In this document: positions 46,428-55,142 of the stretch, piece after piece | Numbering within the stretch: the stretch's first letter is position 1 | How the letters are laid out: each line of letters opens with the position of its first letter | DNA from: Cognatiluteimonas lumbrici | GTDB taxonomy: Bacteria; Pseudomonadota; Gammaproteobacteria; Xanthomonadales; Xanthomonadaceae | Length of the DNA stretch: 64,000 nucleotides | NCBI RefSeq assembly: GCF_006476065.1 | Contig: NZ_ML636798.1 | Coordinates: forward strand, 1,190,207-1,254,206 | Reading direction: 5' to 3' | Notes under the pieces: model-generated | What the model was told of the DNA's origin: nothing | The model's input: the letters and a program-made list of their open reading frames with translations, nothing else | Databases searched by the model: none | Program-made: the position numbers and the translations under genes

Positions 46428-47345
46428 ATGCCCTTCCTCGAACTGTCGGTGCGCTGCCGCGCCCAGGAGCAGCCGCGTTGCGAGCGCGCGCTCGAAGACG
46501 TCGGAGCGCTTGCGGTGACCCTGCTCGACGCCGACGCCGCCAGCGGCAACGAGCGCGCGATCCTGGAGCCCGGCGTCGGCGAGACGCCGCTGTGGGATGC
46601 GGTCACCCTGAGCGCGCTGTTCCCGGCCGATGCCGACGGGCTGCTGCTGCTCGCGGCGCTGGAGAGCTTCGACCCGGGGCTGGACTGGGCCACGGCCTCG
46701 TTCCGCAAGGTCGAGGACCAGGACTGGGAACGGGCGTGGATGGACACCTACGCGCCGCTGCGCTTCGGGCGGCGCACCTGGATCGTGCCCTGGAACCGCG
46801 AGCTGCCGGAAGGCGCCGACGCCGGCGATGCCGCGGTGGTGCGGCTCGATCCCGGCCTGGCCTTCGGCTCGGGGACCCATCCCACGACCGCGCTGTGCCT
46901 GCGCTGGCTCGACGGCCTGGCCGACGACGGCCTGCTGCAGGGCACCGACGTCCTCGACTTCGGTTGCGGCAGCGGCATCCTCGCGCTCGCGGCGCTGAAA
47001 CTCGGCGCCGCGCGCGCCACCGGCGTGGACAACGATCCGCAGGCGCTGCTCGCCAGTGCCGACAATGCCCGCCGCAACGCGGTCGACGAACGACTGGCCC
47101 TGTTCCTGCCGGAGGACGAACCGGCACGCACCTACCCGGTGGTGGTGGCCAACATCCTGGCATCTGCCCTGGATGCGCTCGCCGCGACCCTGGCCGCGCG
47201 CGTGGCACCGGGCGGCCGCATCGCGCTGTCCGGGATCCTCGCCGGCCAGGAGGACGCGCTACTGGACCGCTACGGCGAATGGTTCGCCGACCTCGAGACG
47301 GCCCGCGAAGAAGACTGGATCCGCATCACCGGCACTCGCTTGTAG
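46428..47345 (+). CDS. prmA: ribosomal protein L11 methyltransferase
   Basis: A 305-residue SAM enzyme that trimethylates L11. The N-terminal substrate-recognition domain is followed by the SAM domain: [39 protein letters not shown] and the NPPY-like NILASAL. The stop TAG at 47343-47345 belongs to the GTAG that starts the REP element, which therefore abuts the coding sequence. Confidence 0.96.
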   Translation: MPFLELSVRCRAQEQPRCERALEDVGALAVTLLDADAASGNERAILEPGVGETPLWDAVTLSALFPADADGLLLLAALESFDPGLDWATASFRKVEDQDWERAWMDTYAPLRFGRRTWIVPWNRELPEGADAGDAAVVRLDPGLAFGSGTHPTTALCLRWLDGLADDGLLQGTDVLDFGCGSGILALAALKLGAARATGVDNDPQALLASADNARRNAVDERLALFLPEDEPARTYPVVVANILASALDALAATLAARVAPGGRIALSGILAGQEDALLDRYGEWFADLETAREEDWIRITGTRL

Positions 47346-47426
47346 GAGCGGCGCTGGCGCCGCGACCAGGCAAAAGCTCGCCGCCATGGCGGCTCCCACG
47401 GGTCGCGGCGCCAGCGCCGCTCCTAC
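47342..47426. repeat. GTAG-type REP pair, same arms as 137-221 with the inner unit flipped
   Basis: Arms 47342-47367 and 47401-47426 are identical to those at 137-221 over 26 bases each. The inner 24-base unit (47376-47399) is the exact reverse complement of the inner unit at 164-187. The left arm supplies the prmA stop codon. Confidence 0.92.
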
Positions 47427-47428
47427 AC

Positions 47429-47434
47429 TAGACT
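47429..47434 (+). promoter_or_regulatory. -10 hexamer of the DUF3426 gene, leaderless
   Basis: TAGACT begins 2 nt after the REP and ends 6 nt before the ATG at 47441. The -35 region would fall inside the REP arm. Confidence 0.4.
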
Positions 47435-47440
47435 TCGTGC

Positions 47441-47971
47441 ATGGCCCGCCACCTGCCGTCGTTCATCCGCCCGCCCGTCGCCGACACGGCCGATGCGCCA
47501 CCCGCGAAGCGCGACTGGCGCCCGTTCGTGGCGATCGCTGCGCTCTTGCTGCTGTTGCTGCTGCAGGTGCTGCTGGCGGACCGCGAGCGGCTCGCCGCCG
47601 ACGCCACCTGGCGGCCGCTCGTGGCCGGGACCTGCGCCATCCTGCAGTGCGAGCTGCCGGCCTGGCGGGAACCGGCCGCGTTCACCCTGGTCCGGCGCGA
47701 CGTGCGTCCCAATCCGACGCGCCCGGGCGTGCTGCGGGTAAGCGCCAGCTTCCGCAACGACGCGGTGTGGCAGCAGGCCTGGCCGATGTTGGTCCTCACG
47801 CTCTCCGACATCGACGGTCGCCGCGTCGGCGCCCGCGCATTCCGTCCCGATGAATACATGGGCGACGCGACCCTGCCGCCGACCATCGCCAGCGGCGCCG
47901 AGGTCGCGGTCGAGATGGACATCCTCGAGCCGGCCCCGGACGTGGTCGCCTTCACCTTCGATTTCCGCTGA
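47441..47971 (+). CDS. DUF3426 domain protein lacking the usual zinc ribbon
   Basis: A 176-residue protein: a short cytoplasmic start, one membrane helix ([18 protein letters not shown], about residues 29-46) and a periplasmic beta-sandwich with [28 protein letters not shown]. In related species the gene between prmA and fis codes for a longer protein that begins with a CX2C zinc ribbon; here the reading frame starts 15 bases after a REP and has no Cys pair at its start. This suggests loss of the N-terminal part. Function of the family is unknown. Confidence 0.85.
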   Translation: MARHLPSFIRPPVADTADAPPAKRDWRPFVAIAALLLLLLLQVLLADRERLAADATWRPLVAGTCAILQCELPAWREPAAFTLVRRDVRPNPTRPGVLRVSASFRNDAVWQQAWPMLVLTLSDIDGRRVGARAFRPDEYMGDATLPPTIASGAEVAVEMDILEPAPDVVAFTFDFR

Positions 47972-48083
47972 CAGCGTCCCGGTTCCGTGCGCGTCGCCGT
48001 GGCACGTGCGACCCCGGCGCGCTAGACTCGTCCACCCGCCGGCGCTCGGCCGGCGGCGTGTCATGAGTCACCGGGGACCCAGC

Positions 48084-48353
48084 TTGAACGCCGTCGACCG
48101 CACCGAATCCTCCCGCACGGGCACGCGTCCGCCACTACGCGACCACGTCGCCAACTCGGTGCGCCGCTACCTGCGCGACCTGGACGGTTGCGAGGCCAAC
48201 GACCTCTACGAAATCGCGCTGCGCGAGCTGGAGATCCCGTTGTTCGCCGAGGTGCTCAACCACTGCGAAGGCAACCAGAGCAGGGCCGCGGCGATGCTCG
48301 GCATCCACCGCGCGACGCTGCGCAAGAAGCTGCGCGAATACGGGATCGGTTGA
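48084..48353 (+). CDS. fis: Fis-family nucleoid-associated protein
   Basis: An 89-residue DNA-bending protein. The C-terminal helix-turn-helix [30 protein letters not shown] is nearly identical to E. coli Fis; the central dimer region is [31 protein letters not shown] chose the TTG at 48084 because GGGGA lies 6 nt upstream and the protein then begins MNAVDR; an in-frame ATG at 48063 gives 96 residues and has no ribosome site. It directly precedes purH, 2 nt apart. Confidence 0.9.
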   Translation: MNAVDRTESSRTGTRPPLRDHVANSVRRYLRDLDGCEANDLYEIALRELEIPLFAEVLNHCEGNQSRAAAMLGIHRATLRKKLREYGIG

Positions 48354-48355
48354 GC

Positions 48356-49924
48356 ATGGGCGACCACGTCCGCGTGCGCCGCGCGCTGCTGTCGGTGTCC
48401 GACAAGACCGGCCTGGTGGACTTCGCCAGGGCCCTGGCGCGCCACGGCGCCACCCTGCTCTCCACCGGCGGCACCGCCCGCGCGCTGCGCGAGGCCGGCC
48501 TGGAGGTCACCGACGTCAGCGAGGCCACCGGCTTCCCGGAAATGATGGACGGCCGGGTCAAGACCCTGCACCCGGTGGTGCACGGCGGCCTGCTCGGCCG
48601 CGCCGGGCTGGACGAGGCGGTGATGGCGGAGCACGGCATCCCTCCGATCGACCTGCTGGTGCTGAACCTCTACCCGTTCGAGAAGGTCTCCGCAGACCCG
48701 TCCAGCAGCCTCGGGGAGATCGTCGAGAACATCGACATCGGCGGCCCGGCCATGCTCCGCTCGGCGGCCAAGAACTTCGCCCGCGTGGCGGTGGCCACCG
48801 ATCCGGCGCAGTACCAGGCCATCGTCGCCGAGCTCGACGCCAGCGACGGCGCGCTGTCGGCGAAGACCCGCTTCGCGCTGTCGGTGGCCGCGTTCAACCG
48901 CGTCGCGCAGTACGACGCCTGCATCAGCGACTACCTGTCCTCGCTCGGCGAGGACGGCCAGCGCGGGCTGTTCCCCGCCCAGCAGAACAGCAATTTCGTG
49001 AAGGTCATGGACCTGCGCTACGGCGAGAACCCGCACCAGCAGGCCGCGTTCTACCGCGACCTGTGGCCGGTGCCGGGCACGCTGGCGACCTTCACCCAGC
49101 TGCAGGGCAAGGAGCTTTCGTACAACAACCTGGCCGACGCGGACGCGGCGTGGGAATGCGTGCGCCAGTTCGCCGCGCCCGCCTGCGTGATCGTCAAGCA
49201 TGCCAATCCCTGCGGGGTGGCCGAGGCGGCCGGCGTCGGCGAGGCCTACGAGGCCGCGTACGCGACCGATCCGACCTCGGCGTTCGGCGGCATCATCGCC
49301 TTCAACCGGCCGCTGGATGGCGCCACCGCCAGGGCGATCCTCGACCGCCAGTTCGTCGAGGTGCTGATCGCCCCGGGCTACGACGACGAGGCGCTGGCGT
49401 ACGCGAAGAAGAAGGCCAACGTGCGCGTGCTGCGCATCCCGCACGGCGACGGCCGCAACAACTTCGACGTGAAACGCGTCGGCTCCGGCCTGCTGATGCA
49501 GACCAGCGACCTCCGCGAGGTCGCGCGCGACGAACTCCGCGTGGTCACGAAGCTGGCACCCACCGACGCCCAGCTCGACGACCTGCTGTTCGCCTGGCGC
49601 GTGGCCAAGTTCGTGAAGTCGAACGCCATCGTCTACGCGAAGGACCGGCACACGATCGGCGTCGGCGCGGGACAGATGAGCCGGGTGTACTCGGCGCGCA
49701 TCGCGGGCATCAAGGCCAACGACGCCAGGTTGGAAGTGCCCGGCTCGGTGATGGCCTCCGACGCGTTCTTGCCGTTCCGCGACGGCATCGACGCGGCGGC
49801 GGAAGCCGGGATCCGCGCGGTGATCCAGCCCGGCGGATCGATGCGCGACGCCGAGGTCATCGCGGCCGCGGACGAGCACGGCATCGCGATGGTGTTCACC
49901 GGAGTCCGACACTTCAGGCATTAG
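48356..49924 (+). CDS. purH: bifunctional AICAR transformylase/IMP cyclohydrolase
   Basis: A 522-residue enzyme for the last two steps of purine synthesis to IMP. The N-terminal IMP cyclohydrolase domain has [15 protein letters not shown] and [14 protein letters not shown]; the C-terminal transformylase domain has the catalytic Lys-His in [10 protein letters not shown] and [12 protein letters not shown]. Starts 2 nt after the fis stop. Followed by purD after a 53-base gap that holds a REP unit. Confidence 0.98.
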   Translation: MGDHVRVRRALLSVSDKTGLVDFARALARHGATLLSTGGTARALREAGLEVTDVSEATGFPEMMDGRVKTLHPVVHGGLLGRAGLDEAVMAEHGIPPIDLLVLNLYPFEKVSADPSSSLGEIVENIDIGGPAMLRSAAKNFARVAVATDPAQYQAIVAELDASDGALSAKTRFALSVAAFNRVAQYDACISDYLSSLGEDGQRGLFPAQQNSNFVKVMDLRYGENPHQQAAFYRDLWPVPGTLATFTQLQGKELSYNNLADADAAWECVRQFAAPACVIVKHANPCGVAEAAGVGEAYEAAYATDPTSAFGGIIAFNRPLDGATARAILDRQFVEVLIAPGYDDEALAYAKKKANVRVLRIPHGDGRNNFDVKRVGSGLLMQTSDLREVARDELRVVTKLAPTDAQLDDLLFAWRVAKFVKSNAIVYAKDRHTIGVGAGQMSRVYSARIAGIKANDARLEVPGSVMASDAFLPFRDGIDAAAEAGIRAVIQPGGSMRDAEVIAAADEHGIAMVFTGVRHFRH

Positions 49925-49940
49925 GCTGCGCTAGCGGGAT

Positions 49941-49966
49941 GCTCGCGGCGCGGGCGCCGCACCTAC
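49941..49966 (-). repeat. single GTAG-type REP unit between purH and purD
   Basis: On the minus strand it reads GTAGGTGCGGCG-CCCG-CGCCGCGAGC, the same stem and GTAG head as the arms at 137 and 47342 with several base changes. It lies 11 bases before the purD ATG, so it could block or shield the start region in the mRNA. Confidence 0.8.
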
Positions 49967-49977
49967 AGGGGTCGTGG

Positions 49978-51270
49978 ATGAAGGTTCTGGTCATCGGTTC
50001 GGGCGGGCGCGAGCATGCCCTGGCGTGGAAGCTGGCACAGTCGCACCGCTGCAGCGAGGTGCTGGTCGCCCCGGGCAACGCGGGCACCGCGCGCGAGCCC
50101 GGTTGCCGCAACGTGGACGTCGCCGCCACCGACATCGAGGGCCTGGTGGCCCTGGTCGAACGCGAAGGCATCTCGCTCACCGTGGTCGGCCCGGAGGCGC
50201 CGCTGGTCGCCGGCGTGGTGGACGCGTTCCGCGCGCGCGGCCACCGCATCTTCGGTCCGACCGCGGCCGCGGCGAGGCTCGAGGGCAGCAAGGCCTTCGC
50301 CAAGGAATTCATGCAACGCCACGGCATCCCGACCGCGCACCATGCCGTGCACACCGAGGTCGAGCCCGCGCTCGCCTACATCCGCGAGAAAGGCGCGCCG
50401 ATCGTAGTCAAGGCCGACGGACTGGCCGCCGGCAAGGGCGTGATCGTCGCCACCACGCTGGAAGAGGCCGAGGCCGCCGTACGCGACATGCTGTCCGGCA
50501 ACGCCTTCGGCGACGCCGGCGCGCGCGTGGTCATCGAGGAGTTCCTCGAGGGCGAGGAAGCGACCTTCATCGCCATGGTGGACGGGCGCCATGCGCTGCC
50601 GATGGCGACCTCGCAGGACCACAAGCGGGTCGGCGACGGCGACACCGGCCCCAACACCGGCGGCATGGGCGCCTATTCGCCCGCCCCGGTGGTGACGCCG
50701 GAGATCGAGGAGCGCATCCTGCGCGAGGTCGTGGCGCCGACCGTGCGCGGCATGGCCGCGGACGGCGTGCCGTTCACCGGCTTCCTTTACGCCGGGCTGA
50801 TGATCGGCCCCGACGGCGCGCCGAAGGTGATCGAGTACAACGTGCGCTTCGGCGACCCGGAGACGCAGCCAGTCATGATGCGGCTGCGATCGGACCTGCT
50901 GCAGCACGTCGAGGACGCGGTGCACGGGCGCCTGCAGCGCAGCCGCGCGCTGTGGGACCCGCGCCCGGCGCTGGGCGTCGTCATGGCGGCCGAGGGCTAT
51001 CCCGGCAAGCCGCGCACGGGCGACCCGATCAACTCGCTGGACGCGCCGGACGTGGAGGACAGCAAGGTGTTCCATGCCGGCACCCGCCTCGACGGCGGGC
51101 AGGTGGTGACCGCCGGCGGGCGCGTGCTGTGCGTGTGCGCGCTCGGCGACACCGTCGCGGACGCCCAGCAGCGCGCCTACGCCGAGATCGCAGGGATCTC
51201 GTGGCAGGGCGAGTTCCACCGCCACGACATCGGCTGGCGCGCGATCGAACGCGAGAGGGCCGCCTCCTGA
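49978..51270 (+). CDS. purD: phosphoribosylamine-glycine ligase (GAR synthetase)
   Basis: A 430-residue ATP-grasp enzyme for the second step of purine synthesis. The start MKVLVIGSGGREHALAWKL, the ATP loop IVVKADGLAAGKGVIVA and the EYNVRFGDPETQ metal site are canonical. The stop codon lies in the loop of a perfect 10-bp hairpin (51258-51283). Part of fis-purH-purD. Confidence 0.98.
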   Translation: MKVLVIGSGGREHALAWKLAQSHRCSEVLVAPGNAGTAREPGCRNVDVAATDIEGLVALVEREGISLTVVGPEAPLVAGVVDAFRARGHRIFGPTAAAARLEGSKAFAKEFMQRHGIPTAHHAVHTEVEPALAYIREKGAPIVVKADGLAAGKGVIVATTLEEAEAAVRDMLSGNAFGDAGARVVIEEFLEGEEATFIAMVDGRHALPMATSQDHKRVGDGDTGPNTGGMGAYSPAPVVTPEIEERILREVVAPTVRGMAADGVPFTGFLYAGLMIGPDGAPKVIEYNVRFGDPETQPVMMRLRSDLLQHVEDAVHGRLQRSRALWDPRPALGVVMAAEGYPGKPRTGDPINSLDAPDVEDSKVFHAGTRLDGGQVVTAGGRVLCVCALGDTVADAQQRAYAEIAGISWQGEFHRHDIGWRAIERERAAS

Positions 51271-51283
51271 CTTGGAGGCGGCC
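51258..51283. terminator. 10-bp perfect hairpin with the purD stop codon in its loop
   Basis: GGCCGCCTCC-TGACTT-GGAGGCGGCC. It lies between convergent purD and the BON gene. There is no T tract, so it may act as a transcript end-stabiliser or a weak terminator rather than a classical intrinsic one. Confidence 0.55.
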
Positions 51284-51296
51284 GCCGCACGCCTGG

Positions 51297-51716
51297 CTAT
51301 TGCATCCGGTTCTCCACGTCGGCGACGCCGTTCATCCCGGCGAGCTCGCGGGTGACGGACGCGACTTCGTCCGGGCTTGCCGAACCACTGAGCACCACGT
51401 GCCCATCGTTGACCTCGACGGAAATATCGCCCGGCCGGTCGACCAAATGCCCGAGTTCCGAGCGGATGCGCGCCTCGAGCTTCTCGTCGCTGACCGGTGC
51501 GTCGTCCATCGCCGAACCCACTTCCGCCATCGCGCCGTGGGCGCGGTCGGAAGTGCGGCGCGCGACCCTGCGCGCACCCTGTTCCAGGTCGTTGGCCGCC
51601 GACACGCCCTTGTCGCGCGCGAGCGCGCGGCGACGGCGACCGGCCTCGGGATCGAGGAAATACATCGCGGCGGCGCCCGCGGCGAACACGGTGGCGGCCT
51701 TCATCAATCCGTTCAT
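51297..51716 (-). CDS. BON-domain periplasmic/envelope protein
   Basis: A 139-residue protein with an N-terminal hydrophobic segment (MKAATVFAAGAAAMYFLDP, single-helix anchor), a basic region GRRRRALARDKG and a helical middle, then a BON domain in the last 60 residues: SDEKLEARIRSELG...DISVEVNDGHVVLSGSASP and VENRM. BON domains bind phospholipid or other envelope parts. Related YtxH-like/BON proteins respond to osmotic stress. The ATG at 51716 has GGAGG upstream. Confidence 0.87.
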   Translation of the reverse strand: MNGLMKAATVFAAGAAAMYFLDPEAGRRRRALARDKGVSAANDLEQGARRVARRTSDRAHGAMAEVGSAMDDAPVSDEKLEARIRSELGHLVDRPGDISVEVNDGHVVLSGSASPDEVASVTRELAGMNGVADVENRMQ

Positions 51717-51834
51717 GCGTGGAACCTCCGTTGCTGCATTGGCTGGAGGCCCATGCTGCCAACGCAAAGGCAAAATCCGCGCGAAGAAAAAACAGGGCTA
51801 GGAAGAACAGGACACGCGCGAAGCGCGGCACGTG

Positions 51835-52212
51835 TCAGCCGCGGCTGGAGAGCTCCCTGACCAGGTCGCGCACCAGGCGGCGCTGCGCCGCGGGCAGGTT
51901 GAGGTAGGCGTCGATCATCGCGCGGTCCTGCGCGTGCAGCCCGTCCCAGATGCCGCGGCCCTCGCCCAGGCGGCGGCCACCGTACTGCAGCTCGTGCGGA
52001 TTCAGTCCCACCAGCGCCGCAAGCACGCGCATCTTGTCCTGGCGCGGGATCGCGCGCCCGTTCAGCCACATGGACACCGCCTGCGCGGTGACCGGCGGGC
52101 CGTTGTAGCGCGCGTTGAAGCGCTTCTCGATCACCGCCGCGCTCTGCTCGATGCCGGCCGCCGCCAGCGCGTTGCGCAGGCGGGCGGAGAACTCGGCCTT
52201 CTCGTCCTTCAT
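51835..52212 (-). CDS. XRE-like transcriptional regulator
   Basis: A 125-residue protein with a Cro-type HTH that is recognisable by VTAQAVSMWLNGRAIPRQDKMRVLAALVGLNPHEL (residues about 40-75). The first 40 residues (EFSARLRNALAAAGIEQSAAVIEKRFNARYNG) form the first helices of the fold with an insertion. The C-terminal 40 residues are helical and basic. An AT-rich dyad lies upstream (52247-52280), likely its own operator. Function unknown; no neighbour is an obvious target. Confidence 0.85.
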   Translation of the reverse strand: MKDEKAEFSARLRNALAAAGIEQSAAVIEKRFNARYNGPPVTAQAVSMWLNGRAIPRQDKMRVLAALVGLNPHELQYGGRRLGEGRGIWDGLHAQDRAMIDAYLNLPAAQRRLVRDLVRELSSRG

Positions 52213-52246
52213 GCACCCGACGTTAGGCCGCGCGCGCGGCGGGAAC

Positions 52247-52280
52247 GCAAATATTGGTTTTCCGAAACCGTAAATGTTGC
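52247..52280. promoter_or_regulatory. AT-rich dyad upstream of the XRE-like gene (candidate operator)
   Basis: Inner arms GGTTT/AAACC around TCCG, outer arms GCAAATATT/AAATGTTGC with partial match. It is the only AT-rich patch in the 130-base gap to the divergent LplT-like gene, whose TAGAAT -10 follows at 52315-52320. Confidence 0.5.
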
Positions 52281-52345
52281 TTCCGGTCGCGTCCGGCCGG
52301 GCCCGCCGGCCGCGTAGAATCGGCCCGGGCCTGGAGGGGAAGCAC

Positions 52346-54229
52346 ATGGGGAACAGCCAGTTCGCGCTGCTGCGGCAACGCCGCTTCCTGCCGTTCTTCG
52401 TGACCCAGTGCCTTGGCGCGTTCAACGACAACGTGTTCCGCCAGGCCATCATCGGCCTGCTGTTCTGGATGCAGGCGCCGGCCGACCAGCGGACGCTGTA
52501 CGCCTCGCTGGCGCCGGCGGTGTTCATCCTGCCCTACTTCCTGTTCTCCGCCACCGCCGGCCAGATCGCCGAGAAGCTGGAGAAGGCGCGACTGATCCGC
52601 ATCACCACCGCGATGGAGATCGCGATCATGTCGTTCGCGGCGCTCGGCTTCGTGCTCCAGAGCCTGCCGCTGCTGCTGGTCGCGCTGTTCTGCACCGGCG
52701 TCCAGTCCACCCTGTTCGGCCCGGTCAAGTACGCGATCCTGCCCTCGGTGCTGCGCCCGGAGGAGCTCACCGGCGGCAACGGGCTGGTGGAGATGGGCAC
52801 CTCGGTGTCGATCCTGCTGGGGATGATCGCCGGCGGCCTCGTGTTCGCCGCGGCGGGCACCGCCGGTCCATGGGCGGCGGGCGCCGCGGTGGTGGCGCTG
52901 GCGATCGCGGGCAACCTCGCCAGTCGCTGGATCCCGCCCGCCGGCGCCGGCGCGCCGGACCTGCAGGTGCGCTGGAACCCGATCCCGGAGTCGATCGCGG
53001 TGCTGCGCCTGGCGCGCAGGCAACTCGCGGTGCGCAACGCGATCCTGGGCATCTCGTGGTTCTGGTTCGTCGGTACCGTGTTCGCCACCCAGCTGCCGGA
53101 CTACGCGGTGGCGCACCTGGGCGGCAGCGGCACCCTGTACGTGTTCGCGCTGGCGCTGTTCTCGATCGGCACCGGCGCCGGCTCGATGCTGTGCGAGAAG
53201 CTGTCCGCGCGCACGGTGGAGATCGGCCTGGTGCCGCTCGGCGCCGCCGGCATGACCGTGTTCCTGTTCGACCTCTATTTCGCGCGCAGCGGTATCGTGG
53301 CCGCGTCCGGCCTCGACATCGCAGGCTTCCTGCGCGAGCCGGGAAGCTGGCGCATCGCGCTCGACCTCACCGGCATCGGCGTGTTCACCGGCTTCTTCGT
53401 GGTGCCGCTGTTCGCGCTGGTGCAGAGCCGCACGCCGGGCAACGAGCTGGCGCGCGTCATCGGCGCCCTGAACATCCAGAACTCGGCGTTCGTGGTCGCC
53501 GCCTCGCTGCTGTGCCTGGCCTTGCGCCAGTGGGCCGGCTGGAGCATCCCGCAGCTGTTCCTGGCGCTGGCGGTGGCCAATACGCTGGTGGCGCTTTGGA
53601 TCTTCACCATCGTGCCCGAGTTCCTGATGCGCTTCCTGAGCTGGATGCTGGTGCGCGTGCTGTACCGGCTGCGCGTGCGCGGGGTCGAGGAGCACGTCCC
53701 CGACGCCGGGCCGGCGCTGCTGGTGTGCAACCACGTCAGCTACGTGGACGCGCTGGTGCTGTCGGCCGCGATCCCGCGCCCGGTGCGCTGGGTGATGTAC
53801 CACCGCATCTTCGACATCCCGGGGCTCAGCTGGATCTTCCGCAACGCGCGCGCGATCCCGATCGCAGGCGCGCGCGAGGATCCCGCACTGATGCAGCGCG
53901 CGTTCGACGAGATCGACGCCGCGCTGGCGGCGGGCGAACTGGTCGGGATCTTCCCGGAGGGCTCGCTGACCAGGGACGGGGAGATCGCGCCGTTCAAGTC
54001 CGGGGTCGAGCGGATCCTGGCGCGGCGGCCGGTGCCGGTGGTGCCGCTGGCCTTGCGCGGCCTTTGGGCCAGCATGTGGAGCCGGCGCGACTCGCGGCTG
54101 GGCCGGATGCGGGTGCCGCGACGCTTCCGGGCACGCATCGAACTGGTCGCCGGCGCCCCGCTGCCACCGGACGCGGATGCGAGGGAGATCGAGCTGCGGG
54201 TGCGCGAACTGCGCGGGGATGATGTGTAG
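52346..54229 (+). CDS. LplT-like MFS transporter fused to a PlsC-type acyltransferase
   Basis: A 627-residue inner-membrane protein. Residues 1-430 form about 12 helices of the lysophospholipid-flippase (LplT) MFS group: FFVTQCLGAFNDNVFRQAII is the family start. Residues 440-627 are a PlsC acyltransferase with HX4D as His463-Asp468 in NHVSYVD and FPEGSLTRDG. In many bacteria the fusion continues with an acyl-ACP synthetase (Aas) domain; that part is missing. It would recycle lysophospholipids in the inner membrane. GGAGGGG ribosome site before the ATG. Confidence 0.88.
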   Translation: MGNSQFALLRQRRFLPFFVTQCLGAFNDNVFRQAIIGLLFWMQAPADQRTLYASLAPAVFILPYFLFSATAGQIAEKLEKARLIRITTAMEIAIMSFAALGFVLQSLPLLLVALFCTGVQSTLFGPVKYAILPSVLRPEELTGGNGLVEMGTSVSILLGMIAGGLVFAAAGTAGPWAAGAAVVALAIAGNLASRWIPPAGAGAPDLQVRWNPIPESIAVLRLARRQLAVRNAILGISWFWFVGTVFATQLPDYAVAHLGGSGTLYVFALALFSIGTGAGSMLCEKLSARTVEIGLVPLGAAGMTVFLFDLYFARSGIVAASGLDIAGFLREPGSWRIALDLTGIGVFTGFFVVPLFALVQSRTPGNELARVIGALNIQNSAFVVAASLLCLALRQWAGWSIPQLFLALAVANTLVALWIFTIVPEFLMRFLSWMLVRVLYRLRVRGVEEHVPDAGPALLVCNHVSYVDALVLSAAIPRPVRWVMYHRIFDIPGLSWIFRNARAIPIAGAREDPALMQRAFDEIDAALAAGELVGIFPEGSLTRDGEIAPFKSGVERILARRPVPVVPLALRGLWASMWSRRDSRLGRMRVPRRFRARIELVAGAPLPPDADAREIELRVRELRGDDV

Positions 54230-54234
54230 GCGCG

Positions 54235-55131
54235 TCAGGCCACCCAGCCGGCCAGCACGAACAGCGCCAGCACGGCCAGCCACAGCAGCAGGATGCGCCA
54301 GGCCAGGCCCATGGCGTCGCGCAGCTCGGGCATCTCGCCCATGTGCACCGCCATGGCACTGCCGCTGACGCCCTCTTCCATGTAGTCGCGCACGTCCTCG
54401 GCGACTTCGGCGCGCACGCTGGCGCGGCCCGCCGCCGCGAGGAAGCCGGCCTCCGGGTTGAAACCGGCACCGCCGTTGTCCTTCCAGGCGCCGACCACGG
54501 TGTCGAAGTTGCCGGCTAGCGCCATCGCCAGGGTCATCAGCTGCGCCACCGGCCAGTCGAGCAGCGCGTGCAGCCAGCGCGCGCCGGCCGCGGTTTCCGC
54601 GGGCAGCAGCGATTGCGCGTCCGCTTCCGCCGACAGCGCGGACAGCCGGTACAGCAGCGCACCGAAGGGCCCGAGCAGCAGGAACCAGAACAGCACCCCG
54701 AACCAGCGCCGCTGCGCCTGCAGGAACACCGCGTCCACCAGCGTGCGCGGCTCCGTGGACGCCGCGCCCAGGCGTTGCGCCGCTTCCAGCCGCGACCCCG
54801 GGTCCCCGGCCTCCAGCACCGCGTCCACGTCCACGTCGAGATCGCGCGGCCCCCACGCGTAGAACAGGACCGCGATCGCGAACACCAGCCCGGCGAAGCC
54901 GAGCAGCGGCTCGTCCAGCGCGAACTGGAACAGCAGCACCAGCAACAGCGGCGGCAACAGCGCGACGGCGATGCCGTAGCGGCCGCGCCAGAAGCCCTCG
55001 CCGGGCAGCTTTTCGTCGAGCCAGCGCAGCCAGTTGCCGTACCAGCCGTACTCGCGCACCGAGCGCGCGAACGCCGGCGCGGCGTGGCCCAGCGCGAGTG
55101 CGACGACGACGGCGATGAGGGTGATGGCCAT
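54235..55131 (-). CDS. ampE: regulatory signalling modulator protein AmpE
   Basis: A 298-residue inner-membrane protein with four to five helices, related to cobalamin-biosynthesis CobD/CbiB. The start MAITLIAVVVALALGHAAP and the region GNFDTVVGAWKDNGG are family marks. AmpE is encoded with AmpD in beta-lactamase-inducing species; ampD is not in the window. Its function is unsettled. It is convergent with the LplT-like gene and adjacent to nudC, also on the minus strand. Confidence 0.9.
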   Translation of the reverse strand: MAITLIAVVVALALGHAAPAFARSVREYGWYGNWLRWLDEKLPGEGFWRGRYGIAVALLPPLLLVLLFQFALDEPLLGFAGLVFAIAVLFYAWGPRDLDVDVDAVLEAGDPGSRLEAAQRLGAASTEPRTLVDAVFLQAQRRWFGVLFWFLLLGPFGALLYRLSALSAEADAQSLLPAETAAGARWLHALLDWPVAQLMTLAMALAGNFDTVVGAWKDNGGAGFNPEAGFLAAAGRASVRAEVAEDVRDYMEEGVSGSAMAVHMGEMPELRDAMGLAWRILLLWLAVLALFVLAGWVA

Positions 55132-55142
55132 GGCGCCCGAGT

